NCBI GenBank assembly: GCA_946562005.1 | Contig: CAMNVD010000013.1 | Location: forward strand, 1 to 21,255 | Direction: 5' to 3' | From: an uncultured Clostridia bacterium | GTDB taxonomy: Bacteria; Bacillota; Dehalobacteriia; UBA4068; JAAVYR01 | DNA: 21,255 nt | Shown here: piece by piece, positions 1-7,420 of the stretch | Layout of the letters: the number at the start of each line of letters is the position of its first letter | Numbering within the stretch: the stretch's first letter is position 1 | Notes under the pieces: generated by a model | What the model was told of the DNA's origin: nothing | The model's database searches: none | Seen by the model: the letters and a program-made list of their open reading frames with translations, nothing else | Translations under genes and position numbers: made by a program

Positions 1-1
1 A

Positions 2-619
2 GCCTTTGATGAGACGTCGATTTTTTATGAACAAATTTATCAGGGCGAGGTGGACAAGGTTGCGTTAGAAGAGATGGCCCGACACTATCAAGCCCAAAAT
101 GAGCTAGCATTAGAAGAATTATGGTCTATCTGTGACCGTTTCTTGGGGCATCCCCTGACTGCTTGTTTTATCAAGGGATTGGAGCCGCAGGCAGCGGAAA
201 AGAGGCAGGAAAACAGCGCATATTATTTTGCTGATGGGGTTATGGCAAGCGACGGATGGAAGGCCTTTGAAACTGTTGCTTTAACTTCCCGTTCCGATTT
301 AGAATTATCCCTTGTTGATGTAACCTCTACCAAGGATAAAATTTCCGGAACATTTGTGGTAGATTTGTTTTCTGTTCTTTTTGATATTCCTCTAGTGTTT
401 GAAGCAGAGTTAACCCGAAAGGATAATCAGTGGTTATTAGCTGCGCCGGCTGATACGCTATCTGGCTGGGATAACAATAGTGTGGACGGTTGGCAAATAA
501 CGAAAATTTCTAATATCCGCAGCTACCTCAATGTGCAGGCTTTACGAAGCCATGAGCCTCATATTTATGAAAAATGGCTGTTAATGCAGGCGCTACCAAA
601 AGAATTGCCAACAGAATAA
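2..619 (+). CDS. Unrecognised protein, C-terminal part (5' end outside window)
   Basis: The frame is open from base 2 up to the TAA at 617-619, and the in-frame residues before the first possible start (GTG at 50) read A-F-D-E-T-S-I-F-Y-E-Q-I-Y-Q-G-E. This is therefore most likely the 3' part of a longer gene and not a gene starting at 50. The visible 205 residues show no signal peptide, membrane segment or catalytic motif that I recognise. The second half alternates hydrophobic and polar residues (around F-V-V-D-L-F-S-V-L-F-D-I-P-L-V-F-E-A-E-L), which suggests a beta-rich fold, perhaps NTF2- or lipocalin-like; that is a guess. It is followed by a strong terminator, so it is the last gene of its operon. 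Function unknown. Confidence 0.75.
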   Translation, partial: AFDETSIFYEQIYQGEVDKVALEEMARHYQAQNELALEELWSICDRFLGHPLTACFIKGLEPQAAEKRQENSAYYFADGVMASDGWKAFETVALTSRSDLELSLVDVTSTKDKISGTFVVDLFSVLFDIPLVFEAELTRKDNQWLLAAPADTLSGWDNNSVDGWQITKISNIRSYLNVQALRSHEPHIYEKWLLMQALPKELPTE

Positions 620-659
620 TTTAAAAATCAATATGAAATATGGTATATCTGATTATAGC

Positions 660-701
660 AAAAAGTACCCCTTATTTGAAAAAGATAAGGGGTACTTTTT
701 T
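660..701. terminator. Bidirectional intrinsic terminator
   Basis: A perfect 16-bp stem (660-675 with 685-700) encloses a 9-nt loop. It has an A-run on the left and a T-run on the right, so a U-tract forms on either strand. It lies between the convergent first gene and nadE and can end both transcripts. Confidence 0.9.
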
Positions 702-751
702 AGATTGCTTAGCGTTTGTTGCAAGGCAAGGGCATTATGGACTGTTTCCTG

Positions 752-2461
752 TTATTGTGCATTATCTTGAAGCAGGTCTGCTTTTAATTTTAGGTATTTC
801 GGGCTGAAGTATGGACTGTGCAGGCGGTGCTGGTGGGCGCTTTGGGGTGGGTTGTGGACGATGAGGATAGGTGGAGACTGGTGCCGCTTCACGTTGGCTA
901 TGCCGGCGTAAGCATGCCACCATCTTTCCAGGTCAGCGACGAAGTCTTCGGCTGTAGGAAAATGATTGTCAATGATTCTTTGTTCACAGCCGATTATTTT
1001 TCCTAGCTGTTTTTGGCCATATAGTTTGAGGATTTCTTCTAGGGTCAGTGGTGTTTTGCTATCTTCCCAAGCGGCCAGCAACTTATCGTGATAGTCGTAA
1101 ATCAAGGGGTCTCCTAGGCCTTTGGTAATATCCTGTTGGGGAGATAGCTCAGCGCTGGGTTTTAAGTTGATGATGTCTGCAAGGATAGGTGCTTTGTAAA
1201 TGTGTTCGTCCATATAGCGAGCCAGAGCGTATACTTCATACTTCCATAGGTTACCAGTAGCGGCTAGGAAACCTGCCTGGTCTCCGTACATAGTGGCATA
1301 GCCGACGGCGATTTCTGTCTTGTTGCAGTTGGCAGTGAATACGCCGGAGACGCTCTGGGCGATGGCAGCAAGAATCCTGCTACCTCGGTCTCGAGCCTGA
1401 ATATTTTCTCCTGTGAAACTGGATACTTTCAGGTTGAGAGCTGCGTCTTCTTTTGTCAGTGGCGTATTTTCTAGCTGGAAGATGGTATTTGTTATACTAT
1501 CTTCGATAGGAAATACGCCGTAAAAGCAGCCCAGCTTCTTGCTGAGTTTCTTTGCTAGGTTTTGGGTTAGGTCAGAATTATAACGGCTGGGCATATTGAT
1601 GAGCAGCACGTTTTCAGCGCCAATGGCTTGCTGATAGAGACAGGCGCCTAGGGCGGAGTCGATACCGCCGGAAAGGCCAATGACTACTTTTTTTAAATGA
1701 TTGTTTTCCATGAAGGAGCGAATGCCATAAATGGTTCTTTCGTAAATGGTTCCTATTTCGGGTGTTGGCGGATTGGTCGGTGTGGTGAGGGTTGTAAGGG
1801 GGAAAAGTCCTGTTTCTCCAAAGGGAACAGAAAGAATTTCTTTGCTTGCTGGGGTTATATACTTGCTGTTTCCAGGCAATACGAAAATTTGTTTTTCTTC
1901 ATAGGCAAGTCCGTTATTGTGTAGATATAATATAGGAGAATCTATATTTTTATGTGGTTCTATTAGTTCTTGTGCCGGATTGGTGTAAAATACTAGCTGT
2001 AGTTGGTCTATATTTTCTTTTGCGCATTCAGGGTGGGGTTGGGGCTCGTTCCAGGAGCAGCATATTGCCAAGTCTATGCCATCTAGGGATAGTCTATGAT
2101 AGGCGCTTTGTCTGTTAGCGGTAATAGATGCAATTATTTTTTTGTTTTGGGCAAGAAAAATAGTCGGAATTACTTGATGTTGTTCATAGGTGACGCTACC
2201 CCAAGCGATGGTGATGTTTTCTGCCTGCGCCGCAATTTCCTGGTCTATGGTTTGTAAGTCCTGATAAAAATCTGGGAACAGGATTGAATCCTTCGGTAAA
2301 TAGCCAGTGGTAGAAAATGCCGGAAACACTAGGAAGTCGATGTTTGCTTTTTTCCCGGCTTGCGCGATTTGCATTATCTGTTGTTCATGGTAACCGAGGT
2401 CTTCTGGCCGTATCTGGATTTGTCCGATAGCAATTTGGGATGCAAATTTTATTGTATTCAT
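752..2461 (-). CDS. nadE: NAD+ synthase, two-domain type with degenerate glutaminase domain
   Basis: 569 residues. The C-terminal half is a clear NAD synthetase that adenylates and amidates deamido-NAD+: PP-loop G-L-S-G-G-I-D-S at 252-259, T-A-N-C-N-K-T-E at 376-383, Y-G-D-Q-A-G at 392-397 and the family motif K-P-S-A-E-L near 434. The N-terminal 230 residues have the nitrilase fold that normally supplies ammonia from glutamine through a Glu-Lys-Cys triad. Here the usual F-P-E-x-x-x-T-G-Y reads F-P-A-F-S-T-T-G-Y (Ala48 for the Glu). The usual Lys loop (K-x-x-L-P-N-Y) cannot be found, and the nucleophile region is I-C-C-S-W (133-137) where I-C-E-D-x-W is usual. The enzyme is probably ammonia-dependent, or draws ammonia from elsewhere (inference). 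It is convergent with the upstream gene and divergent from ispE. The ATG at 2461 has only a weak SD. Confidence 0.93.
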   Translation of the reverse strand: MNTIKFASQIAIGQIQIRPEDLGYHEQQIMQIAQAGKKANIDFLVFPAFSTTGYLPKDSILFPDFYQDLQTIDQEIAAQAENITIAWGSVTYEQHQVIPTIFLAQNKKIIASITANRQSAYHRLSLDGIDLAICCSWNEPQPHPECAKENIDQLQLVFYTNPAQELIEPHKNIDSPILYLHNNGLAYEEKQIFVLPGNSKYITPASKEILSVPFGETGLFPLTTLTTPTNPPTPEIGTIYERTIYGIRSFMENNHLKKVVIGLSGGIDSALGACLYQQAIGAENVLLINMPSRYNSDLTQNLAKKLSKKLGCFYGVFPIEDSITNTIFQLENTPLTKEDAALNLKVSSFTGENIQARDRGSRILAAIAQSVSGVFTANCNKTEIAVGYATMYGDQAGFLAATGNLWKYEVYALARYMDEHIYKAPILADIINLKPSAELSPQQDITKGLGDPLIYDYHDKLLAAWEDSKTPLTLEEILKLYGQKQLGKIIGCEQRIIDNHFPTAEDFVADLERWWHAYAGIANVKRHQSPPILIVHNPPQSAHQHRLHSPYFSPKYLKLKADLLQDNAQ

Positions 2462-2496
2462 GGTATGCGCCTGCTCTCATTGTTCTTGTTTTTATT

Positions 2497-2505
2497 ATCA
2501 TATCA
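2497..2505 (-). promoter_or_regulatory. Candidate extended -10 promoter for nadE
   Basis: On the minus strand the sequence reads TGATATGAT, an extended -10 (TGn plus a TATAAT-like hexamer), about 36 bp upstream of the nadE ATG. No good -35 hexamer lies at the right distance. Confidence 0.35.
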
Positions 2506-2618
2506 TGTTTCAGCGGGAAGGCGAAAATATTTTTTTGGAGAATTTCAAAAAAATCTATAGGAATTTTCGTCGAAATGTGTCATAATATTAAATGAGTATA
2601 CATAGCAGGAGTAATAGA

Positions 2619-3515
2619 ATGATAAATTCCGTTTCATTAGAGGCTCCGGCAAAGATTAATTTGTATTTGTCTGTTTTGGGGCGTATTGCTACTGGTCCCT
2701 ATGCCGGCTATCATGATTTGGATATGCTGATGCAGTCTATTTCTCTTCGGGACTTTATCACCATAGAAAAGCGGCAGGGGCCTAGTGTCCTCACTGTTTC
2801 TTCTTCTCGGCAAGGGGCGGTTGTGCCTGAGGACGAGCATAATCTGGCAATGAAAGCTTGGCGTCTTTTGCAGCAGCAGTATCATCTGCCGGAAGGGGTT
2901 ACTATCCGCATAGAGAAGCATATCCCGGTAGGGGCTGGACTTGCTGGCGGCAGCAGTGATGCGGCAGCAGTGCTCAAAGGGATAAATCAGCTGTTTTCCT
3001 TGGGACTTTCTCTGGATGCGCTAGCACAGATGGGAGCGTCCCTTGGCGGGGATGTGCCTTTTTGCGTTTATCAGGGCTTGGCTCGGGCGGAAGGTATGGG
3101 GGAGCGGTTGACATTGCTTCCTGGTTTGCCGCCTCGTGATTGTGTATTGGTAAATCCAGGAATTATGGTTTTAACCAGTGAAATTTTTTGTGCTTATGAT
3201 ATAATGGAAGAAAGCAAGATTTCCTGTGGAGGATATCAAGAAATAAAACAGGCTGTGGCTAGGGATTTTTTCTCGGGACTTAGCTGGGAACGAGTAGAAG
3301 AGCAATTACAGAATGATTTAGAAGCGGCAGCTGTTGCACACTATCCTGTTATTGCAGAAATCAAAGAGGATTTGCAAGCTATCGGGTTAAGTCCTTTTAT
3401 GTCAGGCAGCGGGCCTTCTGTTATTGCCTTTTGGCAGGGGGATGCTAAGCGAGCGTTAATCGAAGAACGAATCGTGCCTAAGTGGCCGATAACTGTATTT
3501 TGCCAGACGTTATAA
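2619..3515 (+). CDS. ispE: 4-diphosphocytidyl-2-C-methyl-D-erythritol kinase
   Basis: GHMP kinase of the MEP isoprenoid pathway; it phosphorylates the 2-OH of CDP-methylerythritol with ATP in the cytoplasm. 298 residues, normal for the family. Visible motifs are the N-terminal E-A-P-A-K-I-N-L (Lys12, substrate/catalytic lysine), the glycine-rich ATP loop P-V-G-A-G-L-A-G-G-S-S-D-A-A-A at 103-117, the catalytic Asp145 in G-G-D-V-P-F and the C-terminal M-S-G-S-G-P-S motif. I chose the ATG at 2619 because GCAGGAG at 2605-2611 sits 7 nt upstream; an in-frame ATG at 2592 adds nine residues but has no SD. The gene is followed 81 bp later by the GntR regulator, probably in the same transcript since no terminator separates them. 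Confidence 0.96.
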   Translation: MINSVSLEAPAKINLYLSVLGRIATGPYAGYHDLDMLMQSISLRDFITIEKRQGPSVLTVSSSRQGAVVPEDEHNLAMKAWRLLQQQYHLPEGVTIRIEKHIPVGAGLAGGSSDAAAVLKGINQLFSLGLSLDALAQMGASLGGDVPFCVYQGLARAEGMGERLTLLPGLPPRDCVLVNPGIMVLTSEIFCAYDIMEESKISCGGYQEIKQAVARDFFSGLSWERVEEQLQNDLEAAAVAHYPVIAEIKEDLQAIGLSPFMSGSGPSVIAFWQGDAKRALIEERIVPKWPITVFCQTL

Positions 3516-3596
3516 AAAGGCTGTATAGGGAAGATAAGAAAGAGGCATGGCTGTTGGCCATTGGTTTGGCGGGAATGTAAAGGGAGGGGCTTTTTC

Positions 3597-4298
3597 ATGA
3601 CAAGAGGGGCTTTAACGACAATCAAATTAGAGAGTTATAAACCTCTACGGGAATTGGTTTTTGAAAAACTGCGGGAGGCCATTGTTGACGGCACGTTGCC
3701 ATCTGGGGAGCGCCTGATGGAGGTGCAGTTGGCTGATGATTTAGGGGTGAGCCGTACACCTGTACGGGAAGCCATTCGCCGTCTGGAAATGGAAGGCTTT
3801 GTTGTTATGACGCCCAGAAAAGGCGCTTATGTATCTGGTTTTTCTTTGAAAGATATTACAGATGTGTTTGAGATTCGTGAGGCACTAGAAGCCTTGGCGG
3901 CTTCTCTTGCAGCAGAACGGATTTCTGAAGAACAGATTGCTGATTTGTATCGTCATTTAGACTTATTTGAAAAAGCCACGGCTAGCCATGATGTAGAAGA
4001 ATGGGTCAAGCTGGATACTTCCTTTCATGCGGTGATTTATACGGCTAGTCAAAATGAGCGATTAGTGCAGATGATTAATAACATTATGGAAAAAATCTTG
4101 CGTTACCGGAAGATGTCTTTGAAACCAGAAGAACGTATCAAATTTGCCTATAAAGAGCACCAGGATATTGTAGCGGCGCTTGCCCGCCGGGATAGAGCCG
4201 CAGCGCATCAGGCAGCTTCTGTTCATATTAACAATGCCCATATTAGCATTGTCGACATTCTGAATAATCAATATGGCGTAGGAAATATTCACGAATAA
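3597..4298 (+). CDS. GntR-family transcriptional regulator, FadR/FCD subfamily
   Basis: 233 residues. The winged HTH occupies about residues 16-78, with the family signature L-A-D-D-L-G-V-S-R-T-P-V-R-E-A-I-R-R-L-E. An all-helical FCD ligand domain follows at about 84-215. Asp140, His144, His188 and His210 sit where FCD proteins bind a metal ion that helps hold a small carboxylate effector, so the sensor domain looks functional. The ligand cannot be inferred: no catabolic genes are adjacent. The ATG at 3597 is preceded by AAGGGAGG 9 nt upstream, and a TTG at 3561 is less likely. It lies downstream of ispE and ends in its own terminator. Confidence 0.93.
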   Translation: MTRGALTTIKLESYKPLRELVFEKLREAIVDGTLPSGERLMEVQLADDLGVSRTPVREAIRRLEMEGFVVMTPRKGAYVSGFSLKDITDVFEIREALEALAASLAAERISEEQIADLYRHLDLFEKATASHDVEEWVKLDTSFHAVIYTASQNERLVQMINNIMEKILRYRKMSLKPEERIKFAYKEHQDIVAALARRDRAAAHQAASVHINNAHISIVDILNNQYGVGNIHE

Positions 4299-4326
4299 TG
4301 GCAGGTTATTTGTTTGCTTTGACGAT

Positions 4327-4373
4327 AAAAAAGAATCTTGGCTTTTTTAAGAAAAATACAAGGTTCTTTTTTT
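4327..4373 (+). terminator. Intrinsic terminator after the GntR gene
   Basis: 14-bp stem (4327-4340 with 4359-4372, one G-U pair), 18-nt loop, then a T-run. It closes the ispE-gntR transcript. Confidence 0.85.
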
Positions 4374-4398
4374 ATGCTAATAAGTATGAGGTGATAAT

Positions 4399-6159
4399 AT
4401 GGTGCATTTTTTACGGTTACATGGTCAAATGAAAACTTCGAAATATAAAAAGATATGGGCAGTTCTATTGACTTTGTTCTTATTGCTGATACCACAAGGC
4501 GCTTGGGCTGCTAGTGGAACTAGTTATCAAGCAGAAACAGAGACGCTGCATCGTCTTGGTCTTTTCCTGGGCACAGAACGAGGATTTGAGTTGCACCGTC
4601 TTGCTAGTCGGGCAGAAAGCGCAGTGATGCTGACGCGGCTATTGGGTAAGGAAAACTTGGCCAAAGAGCTCAATGCCAACCATCCTTTCAAAGATAGTTA
4701 TGCTTGGGCTGATCCTTATCTAGGCTATCTGTATCAGGAGCGACTGACTAATGGAGTGGGCCCTGACTTATTTGGCTTTGGGGAAAGCATTACGCCGAAT
4801 CAGTTTGTTACCTTTTTGTTGCGGTCTTTAGGGTATCAGGAGGGAGAGGATAAGGACTTTGCCTTTGAAGATGCCTTGGAAAAAGGATTAGAAGTTGGAC
4901 TGTATTCCCAAGTGCAGTATGATAGTTTGCAGTCTATGGCGTGGCTGACACGGGGGCACTGTGCGCTTCTTTCTTATCAGACGCTTTTTGTTTCTTTGAA
5001 AGACTCTGATATTTTCCTTCTGGAAAAACTCTATCTTAATGATGGGGCAGTAACAGGAGAGGCGATTCTTGCTGCTGGTGAAAACGATAAAAGATTGTCT
5101 GCCTTTGCAGCAAAAGAATTAGGCTTAACGGAAGGTTCCTTGCAGTTAAGCGCTGGGGAAATTTATGAAAAGGCGTCGTCTGCTGTTTTTTTAATAGAGG
5201 TGTTTGATAGGAAAGATGTGCTTTTAGGGACGGGCAGCGGTTTTTTCATTGGGGATGATGGTCGCTTTGTTACCAACTATCACGTTATCAAAAATGCCTA
5301 TCGCGCAAAAGTCCACTTAACCGATGGAAAAACCTATCCGGTAGATGTCGTTCTGGGAATAGATGAGAATAACGATTTGGCTATTCTACAGATAAAAACC
5401 GACAAGAAGACGCCCTATCTTACCATTGGAAATGCAGAATTGATGGAAAACGGCGATAAAATCTATGCGCTGGGCAGCCCAGAGGGACATATGAATACCC
5501 TAACAGAAGGAATCATCACCAATAAACATCAGTCTGTAAATGGCAAAGTATTGATACAGATGACTGCGCCTATTGCAGCGGGAAGTTCCGGCGGTGCCCT
5601 CCTTAACGAATGGGGACAGGTGATAGGGGTGACTTCCAGCGGTTTGAAAGATGAAAAGAATGTGGGATTTGCCGTTAGTGCTAATCATATCGCAGATGTG
5701 CCTCTGACTGAGGAAAAATCATTGGCTTTTTTGTTTAATGAACACCATCTTGATGTGATGCCTTCTGACGAAGAGGGCAATTACTATGAGCAGGAACCCA
5801 ATGATACCAGAGGGAATGCGAATGTTTACCCTGCTGATGAAATGATGATAGGGGCCATTGACAAACCTAATGATGTAGATATGTTTCGCATCTCTGTGCA
5901 GAATACAACCCATATTGCAGTGGGATTGACTTGCGGTTCTGATTGGTTCACGGAAAATCTAGTGCTGATGTTAATTGATGAAGAGGAAAATATTATTGCC
6001 CTCAGCGACGTAGAAACCATTAACAATACTCGTATGCAGACGCTATATGGTACTATGGAAAAGGGCGATTATTATTTGGCGTTGATGCAGAATGGTCCAA
6101 AGGAGAAAGACAGCCTTTGGTACGATGTGCCTTACTATATGATTTATTATTATGAATAA
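4399..6159 (+). CDS. Exported SLH-domain trypsin-like serine protease with C-terminal PPC-like domain
   Basis: 586 residues. A signal peptide covers about residues 11-37 (K-rich start, long hydrophobic core, A-W-A cleavage site). Two clear SLH repeats follow (about 47-83 and 95-146, the second with W-A-D-P-Y and I-T-P-N-Q-F) and a third degenerate one (about 154-196); these usually anchor proteins to cell-wall polymers. A trypsin/DegP-type protease domain spans about 255-435 with an intact triad: His295 in T-N-Y-H-V-I, Asp326 in N-N-D-L-A-I-L, Ser397 in G-S-S-G-G-A-L. No PDZ domain is present. Residues 464-586 start with E-P-N-D-T and resemble a bacterial pre-peptidase C-terminal (PPC) beta domain, ending in a tyrosine-rich tail. 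It is likely a surface or periplasmic quality-control or processing protease; the substrate is unknown. The ATG at 4399 has GAGGTG 5 nt upstream; the ATG at 4429 would still keep the signal peptide. Confidence 0.92.
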   Translation: MVHFLRLHGQMKTSKYKKIWAVLLTLFLLLIPQGAWAASGTSYQAETETLHRLGLFLGTERGFELHRLASRAESAVMLTRLLGKENLAKELNANHPFKDSYAWADPYLGYLYQERLTNGVGPDLFGFGESITPNQFVTFLLRSLGYQEGEDKDFAFEDALEKGLEVGLYSQVQYDSLQSMAWLTRGHCALLSYQTLFVSLKDSDIFLLEKLYLNDGAVTGEAILAAGENDKRLSAFAAKELGLTEGSLQLSAGEIYEKASSAVFLIEVFDRKDVLLGTGSGFFIGDDGRFVTNYHVIKNAYRAKVHLTDGKTYPVDVVLGIDENNDLAILQIKTDKKTPYLTIGNAELMENGDKIYALGSPEGHMNTLTEGIITNKHQSVNGKVLIQMTAPIAAGSSGGALLNEWGQVIGVTSSGLKDEKNVGFAVSANHIADVPLTEEKSLAFLFNEHHLDVMPSDEEGNYYEQEPNDTRGNANVYPADEMMIGAIDKPNDVDMFRISVQNTTHIAVGLTCGSDWFTENLVLMLIDEEENIIALSDVETINNTRMQTLYGTMEKGDYYLALMQNGPKEKDSLWYDVPYYMIYYYE

Positions 6160-6201
6160 AAAGAAAAAAGCTCAATGCTTAGCACTGGGCTTTTTCTTTT
6201 T
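6158..6201 (+). terminator. Intrinsic terminator after the protease gene
   Basis: The hairpin begins inside the TAA stop codon. An A/G-rich left arm (6158-6178) pairs with 6182-6201 with one bulge and wobble pairs, giving GC-containing inner pairs, a 3-nt loop and a trailing T-run. Confidence 0.8.
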
Positions 6202-6206
6202 ATAAT

Positions 6207-6306
6207 CGTATACGTTACTATCCGCTGTTATTCTGAGGCGTGCGATGCCGATGAATCTTTTAGACTCTTCGGCTACGCTTAGGGTGACAACTAGGTAGGT
6301 AATAGA
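6207..6306 (-). repeat. Interspersed repeat, copy C
   Basis: The core at 6226-6290, read on the minus strand, aligns nearly end to end with the copy at 15301-15367: TTGTCACCCT at one end, CTCAGAATAACA at the other, with G-C-C-G-A-A-G and T-C-T-A-A blocks between. Similarity continues about 15-20 bp outside the core on both sides, including GTATACGTTA at one outer end. The element fills the gap between the protease terminator and the 3' end of corA. Confidence 0.7.
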
Positions 6307-6314
6307 CTATCGTT

Positions 6315-7247
6315 TTATAGCATATCCTTTTTCATCAGGATGATGATGCTGATAATGCAGGCAATGACGGCGATGCCAGAAATGATAGCGAAGCCGTAAG
6401 GGTGCCCGGCAAAGGGGATGCCAAGTAAATTCATACCGAAGAAGCTAGCAATCATCGTAGGGATAGACATGACAATGGTGATACCGGCTAACAGCTTCAT
6501 CACGATGCTTAAGTTGTTAGAGATAATGGAAGCGAAAGCATTCATAGTGCCGGTGGAGATGTTGCTGTAAATATCTGCCATTTCGATAGCCTGGTGATTT
6601 TCGATTAACACGTCTTCTAGTAAGTCTTCATCTTCTTCATAAAGCTTTAATGCTTTGCCTCGGAGCAGGCGTTGCATTACTTTTTCATTGGCACGCAGCG
6701 AGGTAATGAAGTATACCAAGCTTTTTTGAATATTGAGCAAATGGCTGAGCTCCTGATTACGCATGGAGCGGTGCAGTTCCCGCTCGATATCTTCCGTGTG
6801 GCGGTTGATTTCCCGCAGATATTTTAAGTATAGATTGGTCTTTTTCTGTAGCAACTGTAAGATGAAACGTGTCTTTTTGTAGGTGGTCATTCCCTTGACA
6901 CGGGTTTTGACGAAGTCGTTTTCTAACCTGATGTCTTCTAAGCAGACGGTGATGATATAGTCGTCATTGAGGACAATACCTAGCGGGATAGTGTCGTAGT
7001 TGACATCAGCGTCCCGTTCTACTGGGACGTTAACGATAATCATGGTCTGTTCTTCTTCTACTTCTACACGGGAGATTTCTTCATCATCTAATGGATACTT
7101 GAGGAAATCTATAGCGATTTCTGTGCTTTGTGCGATATCGGCGATTTCTGCTTCTGTAGGATTAATCAGGTTAATCCAGCAACCTTTTTCGATGGCAGGA
7201 ATCACTGTAATGTCGTCAGTTGCAGTTGTTTGGTAGATGGTGAGCAT
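6315..7247 (-). CDS. corA: CorA-family divalent cation (Mg2+/Co2+) transporter
   Basis: 310 residues. The structure is an N-terminal cytoplasmic domain rich in acidic residues, a long helical stalk (about 120-250) and two C-terminal membrane helices (about 251-270 and 285-305). The hallmark G-M-N motif at 271-273 follows the first helix and forms the outer mouth of the pentameric pore. The short lysine-rich tail K-K-D-M-L is typical. Substrate choice (Mg2+, Co2+, Ni2+) cannot be told from sequence alone. The gene is transcribed alone, divergent from spoVG, from a good promoter 140 bp upstream. Its SD (AGGGGA) lies inside a hairpin just before the ATG, so translation is probably regulated; see the leader entries. 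Confidence 0.93.
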   Translation of the reverse strand: MLTIYQTTATDDITVIPAIEKGCWINLINPTEAEIADIAQSTEIAIDFLKYPLDDEEISRVEVEEEQTMIIVNVPVERDADVNYDTIPLGIVLNDDYIITVCLEDIRLENDFVKTRVKGMTTYKKTRFILQLLQKKTNLYLKYLREINRHTEDIERELHRSMRNQELSHLLNIQKSLVYFITSLRANEKVMQRLLRGKALKLYEEDEDLLEDVLIENHQAIEMADIYSNISTGTMNAFASIISNNLSIVMKLLAGITIVMSIPTMIASFFGMNLLGIPFAGHPYGFAIISGIAVIACIISIIILMKKDML

Positions 7248-7248
7248 A

Positions 7249-7381
7249 GTCTTTCCCCTTTCTTTCGGGGAAGACAGCAGCGACGGTTCCCCTTGATTTA
7301 GCGTGTTAGGGTTTTATTTATATGATATTTCGGGTCCGCCTCCACAAGATGCACCTCCATAAAAAATAAATATGATATTCT
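7249..7381 (-). promoter_or_regulatory. Structured corA 5' leader with SD-sequestering hairpin
   Basis: The predicted transcript starts near 7381 and runs 133 nt to the corA ATG. Just before the ATG, GTCTTCCCC (7267-7275) pairs with GGGGAAAGAC (7249-7258) around the loop GAAAGAAA, burying the SD. A second AAGGGGAA (7287-7294) can pair with the same TTCCCC and would free the SD. This second segment can itself pair with upstream GGCGG-A-CCC (7332-7340) through CCGTC (7282-7286) and GGG. The pairings exclude one another, as in translation-coupled attenuators and riboswitches. I recognise no known riboswitch class. Confidence 0.55.
7298..7345 (-). CDS. Candidate leader peptide upstream of corA (15 codons)
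   Basis: On the minus strand a GTG at 7345 follows GGAGG (7354-7358) by 8 nt and opens a 15-residue frame, MEADPKYHINKTLTR, ending in TAA at 7298-7300. An in-frame ATG at 7360 would add five residues but has no SD. The ORF lies wholly within the predicted corA leader and ends 50 nt before the corA ATG. Its acidic/proline start M-E-A-D-P recalls the M-E-P-D-P start of the MgtL leader peptide, which destabilises ribosomes at low Mg2+ in enterobacteria. The resemblance may be chance in so short a peptide. Translation is inferred from the SD only. Confidence 0.4.
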   Translation of the reverse strand: MEADPKYHINKTLTR

Positions 7382-7387
7382 TAATTT

Positions 7388-7416
7388 ATTATAACTTTCC
7401 TTTGCGGTAAAAGCAA
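7388..7416 (-). promoter_or_regulatory. SigA-type promoter of corA
   Basis: On the minus strand, TTGCTT (7411-7416) and a perfect TATAAT (7388-7393) are separated by 17 nt. The expected transcript start is near 7381. Confidence 0.7.
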
Positions 7417-7420
7417 AGAA

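Noticed and set aside
2558..2591. CATAATATTA as a promoter for ispE
   Set aside because: There is a -10-like sequence but no acceptable -35 for SigA, and the match to sporulation sigma consensus is weak.
3547..3600. 17-codon ORF ending in ATGA overlap with the GntR gene start
   Set aside because: The purine-rich stretch is too close to its ATG to act as an SD, so coupled translation is unlikely.
7249..7381. corA leader as a known M-box or other metal riboswitch
   Set aside because: It contains GCTGCTG, which recalls part of the M-box, but the other conserved blocks that should follow are absent. A covariance search would be needed to decide.
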